Positions 1 to 6,722 of a stretch of 64,000 nucleotides of DNA are shown here, piece after piece (position 1 is the stretch's first letter; the number at the start of each line of letters is the position of its first letter). The position numbers were made by a program, and so were the translations under genes. The notes beneath the pieces were generated by a model that worked only from the letters and a program-made list of their open reading frames with translations, did not search any database and was not told where the DNA came from. The DNA lies in the NCBI RefSeq assembly GCF_023656515.1, contig NZ_JAMOFV010000006.1, positions 168,501 through 232,500 on the forward strand. The letters are read 5' to 3'. This DNA comes from Clostridium swellfunianum (GTDB lineage Bacteria > Bacillota > Clostridia > Clostridiales > Clostridiaceae).

Positions 1-1
1 A

Positions 2-613
2 GGAAATATAATAAAGGATAGCTTAATTGAAGCGTTAAATGCCCTTGTGCTTTTAAAGTCAACAAAGCTTAAAACCTTGGTGGTTCCTGTAACTGCATCT
101 TCAGTTATGGAATATATAGCAGAGCAGTGTGGGGCGAAGTTTGTAAGAGCAAAGACGTCGCAGAAGAATATATTGGAAAGCTATATTAAAAATGAAAATA
201 AATTAAGCAGACGAGAGGTTGTATTTTCATATTTAATGAGTTTGGATGCTATAAGTATGTGCGTATATGGTTTAAATTTAATGGCTTCATGGAATCTTCC
301 TCTATCTAGTCTAGCTTCACAAATTCCAAAATACTTCAATAGGAGAAAAGATATAACTTGTCCTTGGAATATGAAAGGGAAAGTTATGAGAAGCATAATT
401 GAAGAAAGCAACTCCAACTCTTTAGATTTAATAGAGGGTGTGAGGCTTACCTTTGAAAGCGGATGGGTGCTTATACTGCCAGATACTGAAGAACCTTTAT
501 GCAGGCTTTTTGTTGAGGCTAAAGATATTGAGAAGGCAGAAGAACTAACTGAGAATTTTGTTAACATAATTGAGGGGATAACTGAATTAGAACAAAAAGA
601 ACTGAAGAATTAA
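2..613 (+). CDS. Phosphomannomutase/phosphoglucomutase-type protein, C-terminal part (5' truncated by window edge)
   Basis: The reading frame is open from base 2, so the gene starts left of the window. About 203 residues are visible. The last third contains an ESGWVLILPDTEEPLCRLF segment followed by an EAKDIEKAEELTE helix. This is the hallmark of the phosphate-binding C-terminal domain of alpha-D-phosphohexomutases, including those fused behind a nucleotidyltransferase domain (mannose-1-phosphate guanylyltransferase/phosphomannomutase). The catalytic phosphoserine and metal-binding loops would lie upstream and cannot be checked. The likely role is interconversion of hexose-1- and 6-phosphates for surface polysaccharide. 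A mannose-6-phosphate isomerase gene occurs at 58 kb but is not linked. Family confidence is good; substrate is unknown. Confidence 0.75.
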   Translation, partial: GNIIKDSLIEALNALVLLKSTKLKTLVVPVTASSVMEYIAEQCGAKFVRAKTSQKNILESYIKNENKLSRREVVFSYLMSLDAISMCVYGLNLMASWNLPLSSLASQIPKYFNRRKDITCPWNMKGKVMRSIIEESNSNSLDLIEGVRLTFESGWVLILPDTEEPLCRLFVEAKDIEKAEELTENFVNIIEGITELEQKELKN

Positions 614-628
614 ATCTTCAGTTCTTTT
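595..628. terminator. Bidirectional intrinsic terminator
   Basis: Perfect 14-bp arms (AAAAGAACTGAAGA / TCTTCAGTTCTTTT) flank a 6-nt loop that contains the stop codon of the left gene. A T-run follows on each strand, so it can serve both this gene and the convergent UppS-like gene. Confidence 0.8.
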
Positions 629-1283
629 ATCCTCCAAGGGTAACATCTTGTTTTCCGTACCATTCTAAAGCAGTGTATAAATGTTCTGACTTAAAATCAG
701 GCCAATAGTCATCTACAACATAAAAATCTGAGTAGATGGACTGAACAGGAAGAAAACCGCTTAACCTTCTCATGCCCCCCCAGCGTATTATCAAATCAAC
801 ACGAGATATATCGTAGGAATTCAGATAACCAAGTATACCGCCTTTTAAGTTGTTTTTAATGCTTTTACTTGAAACGCTAAGACTGCTTAAATCCCAATCC
901 CATCCGTAGTTTACCAGAAAATTTACCCTCATACCTCCATTTCCAAAATTTCTTCTTTCGGTAAAAGGTATAAGTTCTTTAGGGAACATTTGAGATTCAG
1001 TATTTCCAACTACTAAAAGAGAAGCATCTTCTTGTGCAAGAAGGCTTACTGCTTTAACACAAGCTTCCGTAAAGGCTCTTGTTTGAATCGAGGGTCTTTT
1101 TGTATTGTCCGTTGTAAACCCATAGTAGGTTAATTCTTTAACTCCGAGCTTCTGGCATAGCCTGAATAGCTGTACACCAGGATCAAGGCCTTTATCATAC
1201 CCCTTTTCCTTTGTTAACCCTTTAGCTATAGACCACCTTCTATTACCATCAGGTATAATTCCAATATGATTTGGAATTCTCAT
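627..1283 (-). CDS. Divergent cis-prenyltransferase (UppS-like, undecaprenyl diphosphate synthase family)
   Basis: 218 residues, shorter than the usual 240-250 of UppS. It keeps the family order: PDGNRRW at residues 11-17 (usual form MDGNGRW, with the catalytic Asp kept as D12), YGFTTDNTKRP (usual YAFSTENWKRP), and near the C-terminus RWGGMRRLSGFLPVQSIYSDFY followed by WPDF (usual RTSGEQRLSNFLLWQ.AYSE.Y then WPDF). The TSG pyrophosphate-binding motif is altered to WGG. The expected reaction is chain elongation of an allylic diphosphate with isopentenyl diphosphate. The divergence suggests a paralog, not the housekeeping UppS. The ATG is preceded by AGGAGGG at good spacing. The upstream region carries a duplicated leader (see 1294-1382). 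Confidence 0.8.
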   Translation of the reverse strand: MRIPNHIGIIPDGNRRWSIAKGLTKEKGYDKGLDPGVQLFRLCQKLGVKELTYYGFTTDNTKRPSIQTRAFTEACVKAVSLLAQEDASLLVVGNTESQMFPKELIPFTERRNFGNGGMRVNFLVNYGWDWDLSSLSVSSKSIKNNLKGGILGYLNSYDISRVDLIIRWGGMRRLSGFLPVQSIYSDFYVVDDYWPDFKSEHLYTALEWYGKQDVTLGG

Positions 1284-1330
1284 AGTTGTTTACCCTCCTG
1301 TATTTCTTTTTTGCACGATACAATAATCAA
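1280..1330 (-). CDS. Possible 16-residue leader peptide overlapping the UppS-like start
   Basis: The distal copy of the duplicated leader supplies a second CAGGAGG. Eight bases after it a TTG opens a 16-codon frame (MIIVSCKKEIQEGKQL) whose TGA overlaps the ATG of the UppS-like gene as ATGA. The SD spacing and the stop-start overlap are what translational coupling looks like, but so short a frame can occur by chance and the TTG start is weak. The SD of the UppS-like gene lies inside this frame. Confidence 0.3.
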   Translation of the reverse strand: MIIVSCKKEIQEGKQL

Positions 1331-1382
1331 TTGTATCGCCTCCTGTATTCCGTTTTGAAATGATACAATTGTTAAATGTATC
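1294..1382 (-). repeat. Tandem 45-bp duplication with two GATACAAT/ATTGTATC palindromes
   Basis: Bases 1294-1337 and 1339-1382 are two diverged copies of one unit. On the + strand each reads CCTCCTGTATT, a T-rich spacer, then a 21-bp palindrome with arms GATACAAT and ATTGTATC (1317-1337, near perfect) or GATACAATT and ATGTATC (1362-1382). On the minus strand each palindrome is followed by a CAGGAGG ribosome binding site. The proximal one serves the UppS-like gene. The palindromes could be operators or RNA hairpins. Confidence 0.65.
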
Positions 1383-1547
1383 CTGTTATGAATTCCTAGT
1401 TATGTAATAATATTATTACCATGGTTTGCTAAAGTAATTCTATATATTTAGAAGGTTTGAGAAAAATAATATAAGAATAATAATTTTATATAAAGAGAAA
1501 AATATTATAAATTAAGTTCTGAGAAAAGTTATTAAGGAGGATATACT

Positions 1548-1967
1548 ATGTATGTAGAAGGTTATTTTATGACTCTAGAAAGAGCAAATCAAGCCATGGC
1601 AAAGTTAAAAGCAGCGGGTTATACCAATAGCCACATTAAGATAGATGATAACAATAGAAATATAAAGAGAAACCTAGCAGATACAAGTTCTGCCTATGGT
1701 CTTTCAAATCTTAGCATAGATCCTTCTGATATGAAAAGGTCGCCTCTTACTGCTATAAGTCCTATAGTAAATGTAACTGGAGGCTTTTCTGAGTTCAATG
1801 ACAACAACTATAAACTTGTTGTTGAAACTGATTTTAGCATGGCACAAAAGGCAAAAGATATAATATCAAGCTTAGGTGGAAGATTTGAGTATCACAGTGC
1901 TAGCATTGGTAGAGTTGCTGAAGATATGGGGGAGCTAAGTAAAAAATTTAAGGATAATGATATTTAA
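1548..1967 (+). CDS. Conserved small protein of unknown function
   Basis: 139 residues, not recognised with confidence. The N-terminus (YVEGYFMTLERANQAMAKLKAAGY) and a later segment (KLVVETDFSMAQKAKDIISSLGGRFEYH) each look like half of a beta-alpha-beta ferredoxin-like unit, as in small stress-type proteins where a strand is followed by an amphipathic helix and a GG turn. There is no signal peptide, no membrane segment and no cysteine. The start is clear: AAGGAGG lies 7 nt before the ATG. It stands alone between a divergent and a convergent gene. Confidence 0.7.
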   Translation: MYVEGYFMTLERANQAMAKLKAAGYTNSHIKIDDNNRNIKRNLADTSSAYGLSNLSIDPSDMKRSPLTAISPIVNVTGGFSEFNDNNYKLVVETDFSMAQKAKDIISSLGGRFEYHSASIGRVAEDMGELSKKFKDNDI

Positions 1968-1989
1968 GGTGAATTTAAAGCAAAAATAG

Positions 1990-2086
1990 TTATGATATGG
2001 CAGATAGTTTCCTCGTAGAAAACGCCGAACTAACATTATATTTTCCTGGCTCAGTAAAAAATTTTCAAGAGGAAGCTACCCTTCTA
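1990..2086 (-). ncRNA. Stem-rich element, copy A (3' UTR of the 2H phosphoesterase gene)
   Basis: Read on the minus strand, immediately after the TAG at 2084-2086, GGTAGCTTCCTC (2080-2069) pairs with GAGGAAACTATC (2014-2003), 11 of 12 positions. The stem encloses an inner GCC/GGC pairing and a TTTTCTAC segment just before GAGGAA. Layout and key words match a second element at 7858-8026. It is not a simple terminator because no T-run follows. The function is unknown; a structured RNA or a small mobile palindromic element are both possible. Confidence 0.4.
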
Positions 2087-2635
2087 TAGTTTCTCAGTAT
2101 TTTTACTTTCAGAATTTAGCATATATTCATTGTGAGTAACCCATCTATCCTTATCCCATCTAAGTATTGAAATATTATCAAAGGTCGTTTCGAAATGGCA
2201 ATTAAAGGTTGATATATAGTTCCAAATATCCTTGAACTTTCCTTTAGGAATCTTTGAAACAAGAGTGCAGTGAAATACTCTTCCTTTTCCTTCGTTTCTT
2301 TTCCATTCAAGCCATGAAATAGTCTTAAGAGCATCTATGTAGTCGTCGTGAACTTTAACTGCCTGGCTAGAGGTCTTTACATCTATAAAGGCTACGTCTT
2401 CTCTAAAGTGTCCAAAACCATTCAGATTAATATTAGTAATTTGTGCTGAACTGCAGAATTCTTCCGTAAGCCTTTCGAGCTGACTTATATCTTCATGCTC
2501 GAAGGGTGCTTTAATAGTAAAATGTGCCGGAAGTCTTTGTCTTTTAACCTTAAATTTAGTGCAAATTTCACTTACAAGTTTTTCGTGGAAAGTTAAAGCT
2601 TCTCCTTTTATAAGGCAAACTATTACATATCTCAT
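2084..2635 (-). CDS. 2H phosphoesterase (LigT / 2'-5' RNA ligase-like)
   Basis: 183 residues with the two signature motifs of the 2H superfamily: HFTIK at residue 38 and HCTLV at residue 122, giving the paired H-x-T residues that bind and cleave 2',3'-cyclic or 2'-5' phosphodiester bonds. Spacing and length fit bacterial LigT/YjcG-type proteins. The physiological substrate of most bacterial members is unknown. An ATG six codons upstream overlaps the GAAGGAG ribosome binding site, so the ATG giving MRYVIV is chosen. The protein has no signal peptide and is probably cytosolic. The 3' end runs directly into a strong stem element. Confidence 0.85.
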   Translation of the reverse strand: MRYVIVCLIKGEALTFHEKLVSEICTKFKVKRQRLPAHFTIKAPFEHEDISQLERLTEEFCSSAQITNINLNGFGHFREDVAFIDVKTSSQAVKVHDDYIDALKTISWLEWKRNEGKGRVFHCTLVSKIPKGKFKDIWNYISTFNCHFETTFDNISILRWDKDRWVTHNEYMLNSESKNTEKL

Positions 2636-2734
2636 TAAAATCAACTCCTTCATTAATATTTATTTGTAATAATAACAATTTATAAACATAAAATTTAATA
2701 AAAGATATTTCTACAATTGTTGGGGGATGAGAAT

Positions 2735-3076
2735 ATGAGATATTTAAGGGATGGAGGCCCTGCAAAGGGTAAGGTTCTAGCTAAGGTAGAAGGGCGATAT
2801 ATAAAGGATGGCAGTGATGACTTTGGACATATATTGGTTAATTTTGAAGGAAGGTTTATTAGAGAAGGAGCAGGACAAAGCGGGGAAATACTGGCTAATT
2901 TGGACGGCAATTTTATAAGGGAAGGAAATAATAATTTAGGAGAGATATTAGGTATTATTGAAGGTAATAATATTATAAGGGAAAAAGAAATCTTATTTAA
3001 TGTGGAAGGCTATGCTTCAGCGCATGAAAAGGCGGCTTTAGCGGTGGCGGGATTAATGCTTAAGGGACTAATATAG
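2735..3076 (+). CDS. Small internally repeated beta protein (beta-flower-like)
   Basis: 113 residues made mostly of four to five tandem units of about 19 residues with pattern G-[KHE]-[VI]-L-x-x-x-[ED]-G-x-[YF]-I-[KR]-[DE]-G. Examples are GKVLAKVEGRYIKDG, GHILVNFEGRFIREG and GEILANLDGNFIREG. Such hairpin repeats are seen in small beta-prism or five-fold beta-flower proteins of clostridia and spirochaetes; I assign that only by appearance. The C-terminal ~20 residues (AHEKAALAVAGLMLKGLI) form a hydrophobic helix. The start ATG follows GGGGGATGAG; an earlier in-frame TTG overlaps that site and is rejected. Function is unknown. Confidence 0.7.
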   Translation: MRYLRDGGPAKGKVLAKVEGRYIKDGSDDFGHILVNFEGRFIREGAGQSGEILANLDGNFIREGNNNLGEILGIIEGNNIIREKEILFNVEGYASAHEKAALAVAGLMLKGLI

Positions 3077-3193
3077 ACAATAGTAACAGCCTTGCTTTAT
3101 CATATATAGAATTTATAAACTAGATTGAATTAATCAGGTAGTTATCGAACAAGGAGCCCATAGTTTATGGTTAACACATGAATTAAATAGTAT

Positions 3194-3239
3194 AGAAGAT
3201 AACTAGATATCATGATATCGCGATATCTAGTTATCTTCT
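3194..3239. repeat. Long perfect palindrome with GATATCATGATATC core
   Basis: Arms of 18 bp (AGAAGATAACTAGATATC and its exact complement) flank a 10-bp centre and end in TCTTCTTTT. It may terminate transcription from either side. The 14-mer GATATCATGATATC and the GAAGAT/ATCTTC flanks recur in the palindrome at 31101-31134. Confidence 0.75.
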
Positions 3240-3275
3240 TTTCGTGAAATCATGATAAGAATAAAAGCTATAGCT

Positions 3276-3815
3276 TTATAAATATTTATAAAAATGACAA
3301 TTTGACATTATAAATCCATTTTTACTATAGAATTTTGCTCTGGCTAAAGAATTGGTCTCTGGAGATAGTTCTGCGCTTATGCCATAAATATATTTAATAT
3401 TTTCGGTATAGTTATAGTGATGTAATATTTCATTGATTTCAGGTATTAGTATTTCTTCTAAAAATCTAATACCTTGAGAGCCTCTTCCACAGCGCTTAAG
3501 TTTTCCAGCGTTTATGGTTTTAATTTCTAAAGGTGTACCGCTTGCTTGAAGCTTTATTCCAACCTCCATGTATAGATAGTCTTCGAGACTTTTAAATTGG
3601 TTTATGCTGGAGGCAAAAAGGCCATATATTTCTATGTTTCTTATACTGTTTAAGTTATTCTTATCTAATGTGTAGATAAAACAAATTTCACCCGATGATT
3701 TTATGAAATGTACTTTAGTGTTACTTGATATAGTTGATATATTGTTTAAAAGCATCTTAAGTTCACAGTAAAGCTCTGGCGATAAATTCTCTTTTATAGT
3801 TAATTCATCCATCAT
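3276..3815 (-). CDS. GNAT-like acetyltransferase (putative)
   Basis: About 179 residues. The C-terminal half reads like a GNAT fold: a CGRGSQGIRFLEE segment at about residues 108-120 resembles the acyl-CoA pyrophosphate loop with its following helix. The end (NSLARAKFYSKNGFIM) matches the terminal A-x-x-[FL]-Y-x-K-x-G-F motif. The N-terminal half is not recognisable. Substrate is unknown. The start is uncertain: no good ribosome binding site precedes either of two adjacent ATGs (3815, 3812) or a TTG at 3824. It is a single gene between a palindromic terminator and the ygeW gene. Confidence 0.6.
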   Translation of the reverse strand: MMDELTIKENLSPELYCELKMLLNNISTISSNTKVHFIKSSGEICFIYTLDKNNLNSIRNIEIYGLFASSINQFKSLEDYLYMEVGIKLQASGTPLEIKTINAGKLKRCGRGSQGIRFLEEILIPEINEILHHYNYTENIKYIYGISAELSPETNSLARAKFYSKNGFIMSNCHFYKYL

Positions 3816-3945
3816 TAGACCCAATATAATTAATACTAATTTACAATATGAGTTGATTTATGATTTTAGAATAATAATAAATAATAGAGTTAACTAAAAT
3901 AAATTAGGGTGCTTAGGCACCCTATACTATATAGAAATATTTTGT

Positions 3946-5139
3946 CTAACCTATAAATCTTTCGGGTTTATCCTCCAATAGTCTCTCAAACAAAGCAACA
4001 GGATCTTTAACTTTGCCAAGCAGTATCATTGAAGCAATTATATATGGCTTATAGCTTGCTTGTTTGTACAATGGATCTCTATAACAATCAAACACAGAAG
4101 ATTCAACCTCTCCATCTATGCAGCTAACCCCGGAAATATCCGCAGGAAGGCAGTGTAAATAAAGTGCTTTTCCTCCCTTTGTAGATGACATCAGCTCCTC
4201 GGTGCATTCCCAATCTTTATAATTAGCGTTTTGAGCTAACAAATCTCTTTCAAGAGCTTTAATGCCATCAAAATCCCCATTTCCGTAAAGCTCTGTTCTT
4301 TTTTGCATAGCTGAGAATGATGCCCAGCTTTTAGGATAAACCATATCTGCATCAGCAAAAGCTTCTTCCATAGAATTTGTTTTTGTAAAGCTGCCGCCAG
4401 TTTTAGCTGCATTTTCAATTGCTATTTCTTCCACTTCTGGCATTACCTCGTAGCCCTTTGGATGAGCAAGAACAACCTCCATGCCAAAACGTGTCATTAA
4501 ACCAATTATACCTTGAGGCACTGATAAAGGCTTTCCATAGCTAGGGGAATAAGCCCAAGTCATAGCAATTTTTTTGCCTTTTAAATTATCTACCCCGCCA
4601 AAGTGATTAATAATATGAAGCATGTCTGCCATTGTCTGAGTTGGGTGATCAATATCACATTGAAGGTTAACCAGGGTTGGTCTTTGTTCTAAAACTCCTG
4701 CTTTATGTCCTTCTTTTACGGCTTTGCTTACTTCTCTCATATATGTATTTCCCTTGCCGATATACATGTCGTCACGAATGCCGATAACGTCTGCCATAAA
4801 GGAGATCATGTTTGCTGTTTCTCTCACAGTCTCACCGTGAGCAATTTGAGATTTTCCTTCGTCTAAGTCTTGAACCTCAAGACCTAATAAATTTGCTGCA
4901 CTGCTGAAGCTGAATCGTGTTCTAGTGGAATTATCACGGAATAGGGAAACAGCTAGGCCGCTGTCGAATAGCTTTGTAGAAATATTGTTTTCTCTAAGGT
5001 CTCTTAATATATCAGCCACCTTAAATACTGCAGAAAGTTCATCCTCAGTTTTTTCCCAAGTAAGAAGAAAATCTTCATTGTACATTTTGGAAAAATTCAA
5101 TTTTCTTAATTCTTCCACTAGCTTTTTTGTTTTTTCCAT
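3946..5139 (-). CDS. ygeW: Knotted carbamoyltransferase YgeW
   Basis: 397 residues, the length of E. coli YgeW (396), and near-identical in its signature stretches: LFRDNSTRTRFS (carbamoyl-phosphate loop, residues 67-78), DEGKSQIAHGETVRETANMI, VNLQCDIDHPTQ, AYSPSYGKPLSVPQG and LHCLPADISGVSC. It belongs to the aspartate/ornithine carbamoyltransferase superfamily, in the subgroup with a trefoil knot. The acceptor is not firmly established; in E. coli the gene sits in a purine-catabolism cluster. Here the neighbours are unrelated. The ATG follows AGGGGGG. A divergent promoter region separates it from the glycosyltransferase gene. Confidence 0.93.
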   Translation of the reverse strand: MEKTKKLVEELRKLNFSKMYNEDFLLTWEKTEDELSAVFKVADILRDLRENNISTKLFDSGLAVSLFRDNSTRTRFSFSSAANLLGLEVQDLDEGKSQIAHGETVRETANMISFMADVIGIRDDMYIGKGNTYMREVSKAVKEGHKAGVLEQRPTLVNLQCDIDHPTQTMADMLHIINHFGGVDNLKGKKIAMTWAYSPSYGKPLSVPQGIIGLMTRFGMEVVLAHPKGYEVMPEVEEIAIENAAKTGGSFTKTNSMEEAFADADMVYPKSWASFSAMQKRTELYGNGDFDGIKALERDLLAQNANYKDWECTEELMSSTKGGKALYLHCLPADISGVSCIDGEVESSVFDCYRDPLYKQASYKPYIIASMILLGKVKDPVALFERLLEDKPERFIG

Positions 5140-5376
5140 TAATAATCAACCCCCCTAATTATAGTTAATTATATGTAAGTATGTTTTCAAATATCGCTGA
5201 TTTATATAGATTTATAATTGCATATCCAAATTTTTGCCATACTCTCATTATTACTACTATTTAGTTTTCATACGGACTGTAGTATAATTAGTCTAGGAAT
5301 AATTATTTTATCTATATTAATAATAAATCAGACAGCATAGATTATTCTGCATCAAAATGGAAGGTAGGTTTATATA

Positions 5377-6702
5377 ATGCCTAAGAAAGTTTTAATTGTA
5401 TACGAAAAATTCGGGATGGGTCATCTTAGAATGGCAAGGATACTTGAAGACATACTTCAAGGTGAGGAAGCCGAAGTTACAGTCATGGCTGGTAGTGAAA
5501 TGATAGGTTCAGACAGTGTAAGCGGCATAGTAAGGCTTTGGAACTTTTTAATAAGAAAAAACTTTATTAGAACCCTAGATTTAGTTGTGAACTTTATTGC
5601 CAGAATGTTTATTCTTCCATTCATTGAGGTTTCCGATACAGCGCCATATTATAAGAAGCTGGAGGAGGTAAAACCTGACATCATAGTATCTACTGCAGAT
5701 GGCTTTAACAAGGCTATTGGAGTATATGCAAAGGAGAAGGGCGTACCTTTTTACATATTCATAACAGAGATTTCTACATTTCTAGACTTAGTAAATCCGT
5801 ATGCTACTCATATTTGTTACTTTAAGGAAACAGGAGAAGCTATACAAAACTTTGATTTCAGTAAAACTTATTTTTCTATTGACATCAATAAGGAAACTAC
5901 TTTGTTTGAAAAGATAGAATATGTACTTGGTTATTACAAGGATTTTGTAATTCAAGCCTATAAAAATTCTATATACAAAAACCCTAATAAAAAGCTTGAT
6001 AAGCTTAATGATGCAAAGTACAGGCTTATAGGACCTTTAGCAGAAAAGAAGCACTTTAAACACAAAGATGTTAAAAAAATAAAAGAAAAATATGAATTAA
6101 ATAATGGAAGAGATAGTGTAATTTTAGCCAGCGGAAGCATAGGCGGAAACCTCTTAATGAATATGGTTAAGCTTATATGCAGTGATTACCAAAAGCCATT
6201 AAACCTAATAGTAGTCTGCGGAAGAGATAAGGAAATTTATAAGAAAATTAATAAATTTAAAGCTATGAATACTAATATAGATATTAATATAATGCCTTTT
6301 CAATATATTGGTAACTTTGACGAAATGCTTGCAGCAGCTGATTGTTTAATTGGCAGACCTTCAGCAGGAATTTTTATTGAAAGCCTCTTAAACAAAACTC
6401 CTGAAATTACATTTAGAAAGGCAACAACAAATGATATAGGAACACTTACTATGATTGAAAAATATAACATAGGAAAGGTTGCAGAAAATGATAAGGATGC
6501 AGTGAAGGCTCTTGAAGCGATATTAATGAACAAGGACAAATATAGGAAAAGTATTGAAAAACTTTTAAGCTCTTACTGCGGAACTTATGAAGGCAAAACA
6601 GAACTTTTAAAAGATATTGTACTTCGTGAAGAGAACTTTGAGTATCTATCACATGAAAAGTTTGATGCACATGTGGGATTTAATACATCTATGTCAAACT
6701 AG
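5377..6702 (+). CDS. GT28-like glycosyltransferase (MGDG synthase / UgtP / MurG fold)
   Basis: 441 residues. The N-terminal Rossmann half begins PKKVLIVYEKFGMGHLRMA with the G-M-G-H motif (residues 13-16) of processive diacylglycerol glucosyltransferases and MGDG synthases. The second half has VILASGSIGG near residue 250 and a nucleotide-sugar binding region FDEMLAAADCLIGRPSAGIFIESLL, equivalent to the PGG-T-x-x-E region but reading GRPSAG. Membrane-peripheral transfer of a sugar to a lipid is the likely role. The start ATG follows GGAAGGTAGG. Twenty bases separate it from the next gene, so the two form one transcription unit. Confidence 0.75.
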   Translation: MPKKVLIVYEKFGMGHLRMARILEDILQGEEAEVTVMAGSEMIGSDSVSGIVRLWNFLIRKNFIRTLDLVVNFIARMFILPFIEVSDTAPYYKKLEEVKPDIIVSTADGFNKAIGVYAKEKGVPFYIFITEISTFLDLVNPYATHICYFKETGEAIQNFDFSKTYFSIDINKETTLFEKIEYVLGYYKDFVIQAYKNSIYKNPNKKLDKLNDAKYRLIGPLAEKKHFKHKDVKKIKEKYELNNGRDSVILASGSIGGNLLMNMVKLICSDYQKPLNLIVVCGRDKEIYKKINKFKAMNTNIDINIMPFQYIGNFDEMLAAADCLIGRPSAGIFIESLLNKTPEITFRKATTNDIGTLTMIEKYNIGKVAENDKDAVKALEAILMNKDKYRKSIEKLLSSYCGTYEGKTELLKDIVLREENFEYLSHEKFDAHVGFNTSMSN

Positions 6703-6722
6703 AGATTAGGGGTGGGTGGAGC

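Noticed and set aside
3076..3276. Functional RNA gene in the gap between the repeat protein and the GNAT-like gene
   Set aside because: Apart from the palindrome at 3194-3239 nothing structured was found in this stretch.
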